64,000 nt of DNA from Cervus elaphus. Lineage: Eukaryota; Chordata; Mammalia; Artiodactyla; Cervidae. How positions within the stretch are numbered: the first letter of the stretch is position 1; each line of letters begins with the position of its first letter. The notes under the pieces were generated by a model, which saw nothing but the letters and a program-made list of their open reading frames with translations, did not search any database and was not told the origin of the DNA. The DNA is taken from NCBI RefSeq assembly GCF_910594005.1, contig NC_057818.1, forward strand, positions 12,894,501-12,958,500, written 5' to 3'. A program made the position numbers and the translations under genes. This document shows positions 31,511 to 42,260 of this stretch, one piece after another.

Positions 31511-31728
31511 GATGGCTGGCGGGCTGTAGCTCCCCCTCCGTCCCTAGAAGCTCCCAGGGTAGAGCTGCCTGTGTGAGTGATAATGAAGGCTCCATTGGGT
31601 CTTCCACTCAGGCAGCTAACTGCTTAGCCCCTAAAGCCCTTCTAAACCTTCAGTTTCATTTTTGTAGCAAGGTCATTTCTGCTCCTTTCCCCTATGAGTG
31701 TCTTTAATAACACATACTCTTCCCACAG

Positions 31729-31830
31729 CACAAAAGGATGCCTTAGAAAACTTGAAAGATTTAGAAACACTTGCAGAAGCACATGGGGAGTCATGGTCCT
31801 GGCCCGCAGGCCCCTTGACGCTGCCAGCGG
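31729..31830 (+). other. Possible cassette exon (102 bp)
   Basis: The acceptor 'ctcttcccacag' ends at 31728. The next bases stay open in one frame and translate to AQKDALENLKDLETLAEA, with a natural-looking Glu/Lys/Leu pattern, and the block is followed by GTAGGT at 31831, a fair splice donor. The length is a multiple of three. No family is recognised and no transcript evidence is available, so this is only a candidate. Confidence 0.25.
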
Positions 31831-33194
31831 GTAGGTGTCTGTGGCTCTTCTCTGACAGCTGCAGGTGCCAGTGCTCGGCGGCCCCTGTGCCTTGGTTTAG
31901 GGAGCGCCAGCCTCATGGGGCCTGGTCCCAGCCAGACTTGCTTTTTGATGAACAGTGGTGACCTTTTTGGCAGGAGAACCAGAATCGAGGTGTGGGCTGT
32001 TCCCCCATCTCTTTGGAGGTTGGTTTGTTGCTACAAGGCTACAGGGAGGCAGGCGTTTTTACAGCTTCTTCCTTGGGAGCTGCCTTCTCAACTCAGAACA
32101 CGCAAATTGCAGGAAGCCATGAGTTGCTTCCTTGGGGGCACACTCTGAACGGCCAGCCCTCATGTGAACGTGAATGTTCTGCCCATTTTCATACCAGTCT
32201 GTTCCCCTCGGGCAGGCAGCTCGGACCACCCTGTCAGACACCCTCAGAGGGGCAGGCAGATGGGGGTTAGGCGGTGGATGGGCTCTGAGTGTCCAGAGCA
32301 GAGAGGGACAGGGTTGCTCCCCGGTGCTGCTTAGGGTGTGGGCTTGGGAGCAGAGTACCCGGGTCCTCAGTTGGGTCTGCTGCCGCTCAGGCCCTCACAA
32401 GGTCTGGCTGTGTTCCTGTGTGAGGCATCAGGCAGGGAGAAGGCGGCCCTCTCCCCATGCCCTGGGTTTTCCTTCTTAGGCCCTGCAGAAACAGCAGTGC
32501 CCTGCTCTCGGGTACCTGCGCTTCTGCCCAGAATATCTGCTGCTTTTCATCAAACACGCGAGGCCTCCAGGAACACAGACACTCCAGGAGGCCTCCATGA
32601 CTCCAGCTGAAGAAAGCTCCTGTCCACCCTGGTTGCCTATTCAGGATATCAGTCCTGTGTCTGTGTCCTTTCTGATGTGGGTGGACGTATGAGTGATTCT
32701 GGGTTCCAGCGTGTGATGCACTTGAGCAGGACTCCCACGGCTGGGCTTCTGGGTGTGTGGCCATGGGTCAGAGCGGGTGGTGGGCAGGCAGAGGCAGGGG
32801 ACTTGCGCTCTCTGGTCCCAGGGGTCTTTTGGGGGCTGCTGCCTGGCCTTGTCCTCGTCAATGCAATGCATTGGGGAAGTAGGGTAGCAGCTTTCTCGCC
32901 CCAAGAATCTGAGGAGCTACTTCCCTCCCTTGCAAAGCTGCTCACGAAGATGAGGCGTCTGCCAAGCCACATTTATCAGCCAATCATTAATTCATTTCCT
33001 CATTTTTTATTAATCATGGCCCACCAGCCAGAGCTTTAGATGGGGATGAAAAGCACTGGGGAGGCACCAGGTTGACAGAATTGCCACCCCAGCCAAGGAA
33101 AAGGGGAGCTGGAGCCCAGCTGGGGCCCTCCAGTGGGGGCTGCTCCACCTTTGGGGGCATTTAGAATGGCTCCAGGGGCCCTGTTTGTCTCCTC
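31831..33194. other. Unassigned DNA
   Basis: No repeat or gene is recognised. Frames on both strands (for example 32387-32764) have no domain. A more AT-rich block ('cagccaatcattaattcatt' region) lies near 32970-33015. Confidence 0.35.
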
Positions 33195-33209
33195 CCACCA
33201 GGGGGAACT
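33195..33209 (+). promoter_or_regulatory. CTCF-like motif
   Basis: CCACCAGGGGGAACT matches the core CCASYAGRKGGC of CTCF sites except near its end. Motif-only evidence. Confidence 0.3.
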
Positions 33210-33224
33210 GCTCTGACAGCCTTG

Positions 33225-33400
33225 TGCGCACACGTCTGTATGTTTGCATGTTTGTATTCCTGTGTGCATGCGTGTGGGGTGAGGGCGCACATGGGAGGTG
33301 TGAGTGTGTGACGTGTGTGCACACAGAGCCCGTGTGCCTAGTGTGTGTTCTTGTGTGTGCGTCTGTGCACGCAGTGTATGTGCGCAGTGTGCATGGGTGG
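33225..33400. repeat. TG-rich degenerate dinucleotide region
   Basis: Imperfect GT/TG repeats with frequent interruptions over about 175 bp. It lies between a CTCF-like motif and unassigned DNA. Confidence 0.8.
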
Positions 33401-33679
33401 AGGCAGCAGGAACAGACAGACTGACAAGGAGTTTCTCTGGATGATTAATGGCCTTTGGAAGGAGGCGCCGCGTCCATCAGACGCTCCTGGCAGGTTCTGA
33501 GCTCGGCTGCACGCCTGCCTCCCGGCTGAACCAGCCCAGGTGAGGCCGTGTTCCCAGCCGGTGGCCCAGGGCTGGTGGGTCAGGTCCCTGAGGGAACAGA
33601 GAGCCCCCTCCAGGGCTGCTTTCAGCTTGGCCTGCCCCAGGTCCTTTCTGCCCTTGCCCCCCATGCACAGTGTGGACCA

Positions 33680-33838
33680 CCCGGTCAGCAACGCAGAATG
33701 CTGCTCTAACCCCACCCTAGGGCGCCCACCCCCCAGGGATTACTGTTCAGCAGGATGAGGCCAGGGCCCAGGAATCTGCATTTTAACAAGTGTCATGGGA
33801 GTGATCCTGGAGGGCTGCAGACCACACTTTGTGTGTGA
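33680..33838 (+). mobile_element. MER5-type (hAT-Charlie) MITE fossil
   Basis: 'ctctaaccccaccctagggc', 'agggattactgttcagcagg', 'ggcccaggaatctgcatttt' and 'gcagaccacactttgtgtgt' match the inner and terminal parts of MER5 elements. Non-autonomous and non-coding. Confidence 0.7.
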
Positions 33839-33889
33839 CAAGGAAGGTGCCCCCGCCTCGGTGCTCACCCCTGTGCGTCCATTCCGCCT

Positions 33890-34110
33890 GCCTTTTGTTT
33901 GCTGGGTGAGCCTAGGCAGGTCACTTTACCTCTCTAGGCCACTTGCTCATTTTTAATAGTCATCCTGCCTCTTACTCGTTTTGGGATCTTTCTGGGTCTC
34001 AACTTCTTCATCTGTGCGGTGTTGGTAATACTAGCCCAAGCCTCCTTGGGTTCTCAGGTTCTTGGGAGGAGTGAGTGAGTCATTCCCGTGGGCATCTAAG
34101 TGGCTGTCAC
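33890..34110 (+). repeat. MIR SINE, sense
   Basis: 'gctgggtgagcctaggcagg', 'tcactttacctctctaggcc', 'ctcaacttcttcatctgtgc' and 'ggtgttggtaatactagccc' follow the MIR order with one internal insertion. Confidence 0.7.
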
Positions 34111-34189
34111 TGTTGTTCCATGCCCTGGAGCTGGGGTGTGTGGTTAGACAGGGCCATGTGGCGCACAGTGGGTTCTCAGGGAAGCGAGC

Positions 34190-34350
34190 ATCTTTCTAAA
34201 TCCTAGTAATAGTATCTGAGCTTACCGAGCTTCCTACCACCTGTGGCTTGTGGCCTCCTCATCCCCAGTTTACACACAAGAAAACCGAGGCTCGGAGAAA
34301 TCACAAGACTCATCTGAGGTGAGTGGGCCCAGGAGGGTTTGATCCCCAAA
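34190..34350 (-). repeat. MIR SINE, antisense
   Basis: 'gtaatagtatctgagcttac', 'cccagtttacacacaagaaa' and 'accgaggctcggagaaatca' mark an antisense MIR. It lies 80 bp from a sense MIR, so the two are in opposed orientation. Confidence 0.7.
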
Positions 34351-34434
34351 CCCTTGGGATATTATTTCTGCCCTTGGCCTTCAGGTGGGGGAGATGGGTG
34401 AGGTTGAGGCTGCCGAGTCATTAGCCCCCTCCAC

Positions 34435-35630
34435 TCCCCCAGCGGCCCTGGGAACGCCAGGCCGGGCACGCGGGGCGGGCGGGGCTGGGAGGCGCTGGAG
34501 CCACAGCCGCCGGCAAATCCAGCCCAGCTGGGGGATTAGACCGCATCTGGCTCGGTTTACACCAGAGAAACAAAGGCGGCTGCCGGCGCCTTTATCTGGT
34601 AGGGAGGGTTGGGAGGGGGGGCTGCCCTCAGCCCTGTGGGAGACCTGGGTGGAAGGGAGGAGCGGAATCTGGGCCCTGATCCCGACACTAGCTCCCCTAC
34701 CGCCCTGTGACCCGCAGGGAGGTGACCTCACTTCTCTGGATGAAGGACAGAGTATTCCTGGGGTGAAGTAGAGGGGGCAGGCTGTGGTGTGGGGGGGCAG
34801 GGAGTCCTCGGAGCCCCGGGTCCCTGCAGCTGCCCTTCCCAGGCAGCCTGCCCGGCCCGCAGTGGGGGTCCTCACCCTAGGGGCACGTGGAATGTGAGCA
34901 CTTCCCCCTTAGGCTGTGGCCCCAAACTTAGCACTAGGTCTCCCCTTCAGTCGTAGAAGGGAAACGGCCAATAAAACAGAAAATCAGAGGGAGCCCGGAA
35001 CTGCACCCCTCCTCCAGCAGCAGGGAAGTGTTGGCTTGGGGGGGGTGTTGGGTATTTAAGCCTCCCTGACCCCAAGGGCGTTCTGGCCCCCAGAGGGGTG
35101 GATTCTTAACTCTCTCCCCACCGACGCTCGTGGGTGTGGAGGTGTTCTGACTCTTCCCCGTCACCTTAGGGGTGGGGGCTTGAGCTCCCCCTCACCGCCT
35201 CAGGGGTGGTGTTGGGCCTGGCTCCTCCCCCACGGCCCCAGGGCTGGGGGTGGGGGGTACACCGCCTGCCCGCCCCAGGAAGCAGGACGGCGTGGGTGCC
35301 AGGCTGGCGGAGGTGGCCGGCGGGTGCGCGGCTGGCCGGAGCCAGGAGCTGACCTTATTAGCCGGGGCAGCTGTGCGTGAAGCACATCTGGCAGCGGGCT
35401 GGGCCTATCCCGCGGACTGCCCCGCCCCCAAGCCTGGCGTTACCTTCCAGGAATGCTGGCAGCGCCTCTCGCATCTGGAGCGTGTTTCTGGGGCAGCCGG
35501 CGCCCCCTCCGGCGCCTGGCCCGGGGCTGGGGGTGGGCGCCACCCCGCCCGGATTTCCTGGCTCCTCCCTCCTCCTGCCGGTGTGGCTCCCAGGGTAGGC
35601 CTGCCACTGGGCCCCGAGACAGAAAGGGCA
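34435..35630. promoter_or_regulatory. Orphan CpG-rich cluster (CpG-island-like)
   Basis: CpG density is high in two blocks: about 15 CpG in roughly 165 bp around 34440-34605, and about 26 in roughly 300 bp around 35285-35580, with a less dense middle. The blocks contain 'gaaacaaaggcggctgccgg' (a SOX-type AACAAAG core), 'cgcctttatctggtag' (a GATA/E-box-like pair) and 'ctgaccttattagccg'. No recognisable first exon is seen. This could be an unannotated promoter or a CpG-rich enhancer. Confidence 0.45.
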
Positions 35631-36279
35631 GCGGATGTGATGTGGCTTTCTTCCTGGGAGGAGTGCGAGACCTCAGGACCAGCTGCTTGGCCCCCACTTG
35701 CTGAGAGGGGAAATTGAGGTCTGGAGGAGTCCGAGGCCTCCTGCAGGGCCCTGTGGCTCCCCTGTACAGCCGCGGTCGTAGGGTGGATGCTGATTTTGGT
35801 GTTAACCTGACATCACACAGGTGTGATAGGTTCATTATCAACCCGCTGTGTCACCGTCCTGGCCCGGTTTTCACCTCTGGCTGGCTGGATAGAAGCTCCG
35901 GGGCCTGGGACCTGGCTGGGGGTGCAGTAACCAGTGAAAGGCAAAGCAGGCAGCCCAAGGCTGCGGGCAGACGAAGCCGTGTGATGCCTCTCTGGTTCCT
36001 AGCCCAGCCGCGTCATTCTCAAGCTGTGTGATCTGGGTGTGTGGCTTCGCCTCTCTGTGCGTCACCCTTGGCTGTAGGATGGGCTGGTGGTGGTGCCTCG
36101 TGCAGGAGTGTGACACTGTGGGTGACGGCCTGAGAACAGTGCAGGGCAGGGTGGAGCTGAGGGCCTCCATGGGCGGGGCAGGGGAAGATGCTGTGACACA
36201 CACACAGTCAGATGCACGAAAGAGATCAGCAGCTACATGTGTCTGAATCCAGAGCGAAGGTGGGTGGGCAGCTTGTAGC
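35631..36279. other. Unassigned DNA
   Basis: No gene or clear repeat is recognised. A weak MIR-like trace occurs near 36010-36090 ('ctgtgtgatctgggtgtgtg'). Confidence 0.35.
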
Positions 36280-36420
36280 CAGTGTGGAGGCTGGGAATGT
36301 CCACTCGGGTGCATCTCTTGAACTCTGTGGCCAGGCAGTGGGAGCCCTTGAAGGTTCATGAGCAGGAGAGTGACCTGGACCCCACAGCAGCAGTCCCCTC
36401 TCCACTTTGGGAGGAGCGTC
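36280..36420 (-). repeat. Possible L2 fragment, antisense
   Basis: 'gcagtgggagcccttgaagg' followed by 'ttcatgagcaggagagtgac' matches the L2 segment 'ggaagccattggagggtttt' then 'gagcaggggagtgac'. A second similar trace lies near 36820-36860. Confidence 0.5.
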
Positions 36421-37793
36421 CTGGAAACTAGGGGCACCCTCTGCTTCACACTGACTTTCTGGTGCCCACCAGGTACCCCGGGACCTCTGCCCAGCTGCCC
36501 CTGCCAGCGCTTCCCCAGGCCCCACACCCTCCTCCTCCTGCACAGCCTCCTGCATCACGTGTACCCTGAGTGTGTCCGTCACCTCACCCTCGCACCAGGG
36601 GTCTCCAGTGTGAAACCAGATACTCGTAGATGGGCTGAGGGGGACTTCTGGACAGACTGGTGGACAGGGGCCACAGGCCGATGGCCTAGCATGGACAGAG
36701 GCTTGGAGAGCTTGAGTGGCTGCCTACTTGGGGGGCCTGTCCCAGTGATTGGAATCCTGAAAGGGGAGTTCAGATTTGAAGTTGACAACGGGTTCCACCC
36801 TTCGGGGTTTGCCTTATCCTGGAAGTCATGGGGAGCCATTGAAGGTGGGTGAGTGACGCTCCTTCGGGCAGGATGAGCTTGTCTGTTGCGCTGACCCCCG
36901 GCGTCTTGAGTGGGCAAGATACATCCTAGGACCCCCTCGTTACTGTTTGAGTGAATGAGGAAGGGGTACTTGGGGAGCAAAGCCAGGGGCTTGGCTGCAG
37001 ACAGGGTGGTGGGTAGGAGTGGACGGTGGAGCGCTCTGGCCTGGGCTCCTGGCGGGGCTACCCAGCCAGCTGTGCTGTCAGACCCACGATGGGGGAGTGT
37101 TGGCCATGCATAAAGGGACCCCCGGGGGTGGCATCCTGCCAGGGACACTTTCTCTGCCCCAGTTCCCTGCGAGGCCCAGCCGGAAGAGCCTAGGGGCCCG
37201 ACCCTGGCCTGGCGCCATAGGGCACCTGGGGGGCCACCCCCAGCCCAGTCACCCGCCAGCCTGCCCTGACCTCCCCCAGACGCCCTGTCTCTCCCGCCAG
37301 CATCTGCTGCCTGCTTCCTCCCTCCCCCAGAGCCTGTTTGTTTTTCTTCCAGAACTATCGCCTCCCACAGAGGCAGTCATCCAAGGGAGGTGCTGTTCTG
37401 TCCCCTGCCCTGCACAGCCATGCCTCGCAGCCCTGGAGGGGATGCTGTGGGAAGCTGGACCCCGGGCGGGCAGGCGGCATCCTCAGATGCCGGGATTTCG
37501 TCAGCCTTGGCTCCCCGTTCTGTCGGTGGAATCCCGGGCGCACGTCCTGGAAGGGGGCTCTGGAAGGCCCTCTGCTTGTCTTGGCCCCTCTGCCTGCTCC
37601 CCTTCGCCCCTTGCCCCCCGCACCTTCCCCGGCAGGGTTTGGGCAGAGACCCAGTGGGGGGAGGGCTCGGTGGGGGCGGGGGGGGGGTTGGGGGAGGGCC
37701 CTGCTGGGCTCTCCAGGTGGCCTGTTTGGAGCAGAATCACTGCAGCCTGCTGGCGCCTGCTGCTCTCCCCCATGCTGGCTCCACCCCTTCTTC
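36421..37793. other. GC-rich unique DNA
   Basis: Three mutually overlapping plus-strand frames (37019-37867, 37338-37847 and 37390-37860, up to 282 codons) coexist and all end in the poly(T) tract, which shows they reflect low stop-codon density and not coding. A G-run of about 10 lies at 37679-37688. Confidence 0.4.
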
Positions 37794-37845
37794 CCATTTT
37801 TTACTTTCTTTTTTTTTTTTTTTTTTCCATTTTTTACTTTCTTTT
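37794..37845 (-). mobile_element. Poly(T) tract flanked by a perfect 19-bp direct repeat
   Basis: CCATTTTTTACTTTCTTTT occurs at 37794-37812 and again, identical, at 37827-37845, with only T residues between. Read on the minus strand, this is a poly(A) tract bounded by a 19-bp target-site duplication, and the insertion point reads CT/AAAAG, close to the L1 endonuclease preference. A simple tandem duplication with slippage is the alternative. Confidence 0.55.
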
Positions 37846-38359
37846 AGTCAGTTCATCTGACTCCTAATGAAGACTTACTGTGTGCTGGCTGGTGAGACCT
37901 ACCGAAGTAGGGCCGTAGGAGGGTGCCGTGACCAGAGTGGGCTCGTGGCAGACCACCCTTACTAGCGTGGAGAAGGGGGCGAGGTGTCTGATCGGCCTAC
38001 ATGAGGACAGATGAATATTGAGTGAGGTACCAGGTGTGAGCAGAGTGGGCGTCGGTGCCCCCTGCCATTCCCCTGAGGATTTGGGTAGGGGTTTGGAGGG
38101 GGCGGGGAGAGGCAGGTGCTGGGAGAGCCATGAGGAGGGACGTGGATGCACCCCTAGCTGAGAATTCCTGCTGAGCCTTTCCTCTTCTGAAGCCTCTCAC
38201 TGGCTCCGGTCTCTTTCAGGGCCAGAAGTCTTGCCCTTGAACTCGGGCTGCAGCTCCAGGGAACTGCGGCTGGGAGAGGGGGAAGGGGCGTAGCTGGAAG
38301 GGCTCCTGCTGGGTCACTCTGTTCCCCTGAACACAGTTGGGGCATCACCCAGGGTCTGT
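37846..38359. other. Unassigned DNA
   Basis: A weak MIR/L2-like trace ('agacttactgtgtgctggct') lies near 37870-37890. No gene is recognised. Confidence 0.3.
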
Positions 38360-38905
38360 GATTTTTTTTTTTTAAAGTTGTTTAGGTGCCTTAAAAAAAT
38401 TTTTTTTTCTTAACTGAGTATAGTTGATTTACACTGTTGTGTTACTTTCTGCTATGCAGCAGAGTGACTCAGCTATGCATCTGTGTTCTTTTCCATGATG
38501 GTCCATCACAGGACGCTGGATGTGGTTCCCTGCGCTGCCCAGCAGGACCCTGTCATTGCTCCGTTCTCTGTGTGATGGTTTGTTCCCTCCCCGTTGCTCC
38601 CCCTCGGCGACCACAAATCTGCCCTCTTGGCCTGTGAATCTGTTTCTGTTTCATCGATGGGTTCATTTGGGTCGCATTTTAGATTCCACACGTAGGTCTA
38701 TCATGTGGAATTTGTTTTTCTGACTTCCTGCACTGAGGATGATCATCTCTAGTTGCATGATTTCGTTCTTTATCATGGCCAAGTAATATTCCACTGTGTG
38801 TATACACCCTATGTTCCTTGTCCCCTCATCTGCTGACGGACACTTCGGTTGTTTCTGTGTCAGCTATCAGGAGTAGGGCTGCACACCTGGATGTGTGTGC
38901 AAGGC
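38360..38905 (-). mobile_element. Artiodactyl-type L1 3' end, antisense
   Basis: 'tgagtatagttgatttacac', 'tttctgctatgcagcagagt', 'gactcagctatgcatctgtg', 'ttagattccacacgtaggtc' and 'ccaagtaatattccactgtg' are the antisense 3' region of the relatively recent artiodactyl L1. An A/T-run at 38360-38410 belongs to its tail. Frames here are by-products. Confidence 0.9.
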
Positions 38906-39333
38906 TGGAGTGTGGATTCAAGGGTGAGCTGAATCGCAGGCACGCTGACTCGAGAGGCCTCCCCCCGCCACGGGCCGCTGACCCTGAGATGCACACCTGG
39001 GGATGGTCGGCCTGGTGGGCGCACCTCCCAGACCCCAACACACTGCCTGGGAGCAGGAGGGGATGAGGTGAAGACCAGGGGACCACTTTGTGTCCGGAAC
39101 ACCACTCTGGCCCAGATGGCCAGCTCCACCGCAGTGCTGAGTGACCTGGTTGGCCGATGAACCTTCCCTGGCTGCTGTTTCTTCCTGAAGGATGGATGCC
39201 AAAGGTGGCCCCTTCGTGAGGAAGTCTCCAGCTGGACTCATTCACCTCACATGACACTTAACACCAGTATTTGTATCATTATTTTATTTAAATAAGACCC
39301 CCTTGTCCTTAAGTAAATTTGTTTTAAAAGAAT
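38906..39333. other. Unassigned DNA
   Basis: No repeat or gene is recognised. Opposing frames at 38826-39257 start within the L1. Confidence 0.3.
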
Positions 39334-39536
39334 CAGTTCAGTCACTCAGTCGTGTCCGACTCTTTGTGACTCCATGGACTGCAGCACGCCAGGCTGCCCT
39401 GTCCATCACTAACTCCCGGAGTTTGCCCAAACTCATGTCCATCAAATTGGTGATGCCATCCAACCGTCTCACCCTCTGTCATCCCCTTCTCCTCCTGCCT
39501 TCAATCTTTGTTTACCAGCGTCAGGGTCTTTTCATC
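39334..39536 (-). mobile_element. BovB LINE 3' end, antisense
   Basis: In reverse it matches the same 3'-terminal sequence as the copies at 455 and 2013: 'tcagtcactcagtcgtgtcc', 'actaactcccggagtttgcc', 'atcaaattggtgatgccatc' and 'catccccttctcctcctgcc'. 5'-truncated and non-coding. Confidence 0.93.
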
Positions 39537-39984
39537 AAAACTGTGGCAGGCAGCTGTGGCCCTGGCTGGATACTAATGTTATTGTTGTTTTTGGAGAAGG
39601 AGCTTGCTGACTGTGATAAAAACTTCTTTTGGGCCCCTTTTGGTTGGATTGTTGAGATAAAGTTATATTCCTTAGTGTTTTAAGCAAGTTAACTTAAATT
39701 TGTTATGTATCTAATTCTTAAAATAGTCCTTACCCAACATTCCCATTGCCAGTTAATTGGGAGCTTTTTATATGCATATATGCCAGAATTGGTACAGATT
39801 AGGGGCCTTGAATAGAAAGAAGTTCCCTCCTCTGGCTGGAGGGAGAAGGTGGGACTGGAGCCCTCTGCCTTGGTGTCAGCCTTGTGCAGGCTGGCAGTTC
39901 CACTGACGGACCCTAGGTGGCGCCAGAACCCCAAAGTGCAGTATCCCTCCGCTCCAGGAGTTCCTCACCAGGGATCCTGAGTGC
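39537..39984. other. Unassigned DNA with a CTCF-like motif
   Basis: An AT-rich part at 39570-39790 is followed by a GC-rich part. The CTCF-like motif is at 39910-39924. Confidence 0.3.
39910..39924 (+). promoter_or_regulatory. CTCF-like motif
   Basis: ACCCTAGGTGGCGCC contains the strong AGGTGGCGC half of the CTCF consensus with weaker upstream bases. Motif-only. Confidence 0.35.
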
Positions 39985-40140
39985 GCGTGGTGTGGGGGTG
40001 GGGGTGGCACGTCTGTGTATGTGAGTGTGTGTGTGTGAGTTTTGTCTCTGGATGTGCTGGCAGTGGTGGGTCAACGTGTGTGTGTACGTGGGCATGTGTG
40101 CCTTTGTGTATCTGTGTGTTTGTGTGTGGTTGTGAGTTTG
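39985..40140. repeat. TG-rich degenerate dinucleotide region
   Basis: Imperfect TG/GT repeats with interruptions. Val/Cys-rich frames arise from it. Confidence 0.85.
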
Positions 40141-40279
40141 AGGGAACCTGGAGCACCCTCTCCACCGGCGCGCCACACCCTTGCTGAGAGCATGGTGTAT
40201 GTGGGTTGCATGGACCGCCCCCCCCTCCCTGCCTGAGGCCCCAGCTGCAGGGACCCTGCCCGCCCCCGCCTGGCCCATC

Positions 40280-40400
40280 CTCAGGAGATGTGATTAGCAG
40301 ATGTACAGGGCCAGGCCATGATTTATGTTCCCGGTCGCCTAATTATTCCCAGCCCTGAAGGAGGAGAAATAAAATGCTTTGCAGGGCTGGGAACCCGAAA
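40280..40400. promoter_or_regulatory. Candidate regulatory element
   Basis: A repeat-free block with 'gatgtgattagcagatgtac', 'aggccatgatttatgttccc' and 'cgcctaattattcccagccc' combines an E-box (CAGATG), TAATTA and TTTAT cores within 100 bp in otherwise GC-rich DNA. Composition only. Confidence 0.3.
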
Positions 40401-40689
40401 TCCCAGTGGGGGCTCCAGGACGCCAGGCCCACCCCACCCTCACCCCTAAAGGCCCCAGACCTCCCGCAGCCTGGAGAGGGGGCTGGGGGGGGGAGCAGCC
40501 AAGGGTACTGTGCCTGGAAGTGATGAAAGGGGGGCTCTCTAGAGAGCAGACCTGGGTGGGGGACGTCTGTCATCTCTTCTCAGTGCTGAAGGGGGATGCG
40601 GGCCCACAGTGGTGCATCCCCTGCTGACTGCGTGCCCTGAGGCAGCATCCCGGTGCTCTTAGGAGGTTCCAGCCCTTGCCTTAGGGCCT

Positions 40690-41015
40690 GAGAGGTGCCT
40701 CCAGATCTGAGCCCCGCTTCCTGTCTGACTTCATCTTGTAGCCACCCCTACATCCCCTGCACCGCGGCCTCCTCCCACTTCTCAGATGTGTAATTTCGTT
40801 CTCCTGCGGCTTTCGTGTCTTCTCAGGGCTGGTACCCCTTCACGCTGTCCACAGCCTTCCTTGGCCCCTGTCCTTTGGCATTCGTCTCTGAGCACAGGTA
40901 CCCTTGGCATCATGTGGGCAGGGTCCACATCAGCCTGTCACGCCGTCCCCAGTGCCTGGACCCATGCTGGTGGGTGGAGAGTGCTCAGTAAATATTTGTG
41001 GTTTGGTGGAGGACA
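40690..41015 (+). repeat. L2 LINE 3' end, sense
   Basis: The final part 'gtgggcagggtccacatcag', 'cccagtgcctggacccatgc' and 'gtgctcagtaaatatttgtg' is the sense L2 3' terminus. The upstream part is diverged. Confidence 0.6.
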
Positions 41016-41334
41016 GACAGATGGTAAGCCTGCAGCCTTGCCGAGAGGCCCAGGCTCAGGGCAGAGGATCTCAGGGCTTAGAAGCCATGGGTCCCCGTGG
41101 CGGGGGGGGTGGGGCGGGGAGCGGCCTTGGAGACTGCTCAGGGTCTGGCGAGGCCTCATCCTCGGAGGGGTGCTGGTCTCAGCTGGACACATGGGTCCTC
41201 TGTCCCTCCTCTGGAAGCCTGGCTCAAGCCCTTGACCCCAGGGGGCTGTGTTTTGTCCCTAAGCCTCCAGCGGAGAATTTGCCACTCCCAGAGGAGGTGC
41301 AGCAGGATTCAGGAGCTCAGCTCTGACCTGGGGT

Positions 41335-41430
41335 CCCTGGCCTTGAGCACCAGGGGCTCCCTGGTGGCCTTGGGCAGGCCAGTCACTCAGCCCCTGTGTG
41401 TCCTTTCACACCTCTGTGTAAGTTGGTACA
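41335..41430 (+). repeat. MIR SINE, sense, diverged
   Basis: 'ggccttgggcaggccagtca', then 'ctcagcccctgtgtgtcctt', matches the MIR core. Confidence 0.45.
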
Positions 41431-42079
41431 TGGGCTGTCCGTGTCCCGGGGACCTGAAGAGGGGAGGCAGGGAGGGGCTGGCCTGTGATGGCTACAGGAG
41501 ACGGCTGATTCCAGCCTTCCTTTTCTGAACAGTGTCAGAAACCCACGGTGTGGTGTGCAGCCAGGTTGGACACGCGCTCGAACTCGAGGGCCCTCCTGTA
41601 GAAGGGTCTGGGTCCATGCCAAGGTGGTGACTCTCATCTTTTGGCTGTAGGAATCCCTGGGGGATAAATCAGCCAGTGGCATGTGGTTAGGGCCTGCTGC
41701 GGGCAGCCCTGGCCTTAGAAGGGCTTTCTTGGGGCCTTGCAGCCCTGCCCATCTACCTGTGGGGCTGAGGACAGGCAGGCCTCTGGCTGGTGGGGTTGCA
41801 GGGGACCCTGATGGGCAGGTGGGCCTGGGGCCCAGGAGCATCACGCCCCCTCGCAGAGCTCACAGCACCCTCCCCCTTGGCTCTCTCCTGCGTGTCTTTG
41901 AGCCGGACTCTGTCTCCCCCTGCTTCTTGACTCTGTGACTGTCTCTGCCATCCTCGCCACCTTTGTCTCCTTCTCTGTTTTGTCTCTTCCCCCTTTTCTG
42001 TCTCTCCTCTCCCTCACCTCTCTTTTCCTCTCCCTCCTCTTCCCCACGGCCCCCTCCCCTCCTGCCTGCGTGCTCTCTG
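41431..42079. other. GC-rich DNA with a CT-rich tract
   Basis: A pyrimidine-rich stretch (CTC/CTT units) lies at 41940-42060. No gene is recognised. Confidence 0.4.
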
Positions 42080-42260
42080 AGCAGCTGTTACCTAATAGGC
42101 TGTTAATGATGATACAGTAAGTGGAAGGCAGAGTCCTGCGGGAGCCGCCATGATCTGTGTAATTGGTCTCGACGGAGACAGAAGTATCTAATATTTACAC
42201 GCCAGCATTAGTCCTTTGGGAGCCTTATCTTGGCTGGAGCCAAGCTGGGAGAGGCGGTTC
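42080..42260. promoter_or_regulatory. Candidate conserved non-coding element
   Basis: The block has 'gcagctgttacctaataggc', 'tgttaatgatgatacagtaa', 'ctgtgtaattggtctcgacg' and 'tatctaatatttacacgcca' within 130 bp. It carries several TAAT cores, a CAGCTG E-box and a forkhead-like TATTTAC. It is free of repeats and sharply AT-richer than its surroundings. Conservation is not testable here. Confidence 0.35.

Noticed and set aside
37019..37867. 282-codon open frame as a gene
   Set aside because: Two other frames on the same strand are open over the same bases, and all run into the poly(T) tract, giving Phe-rich ends. This is low stop density and not coding.
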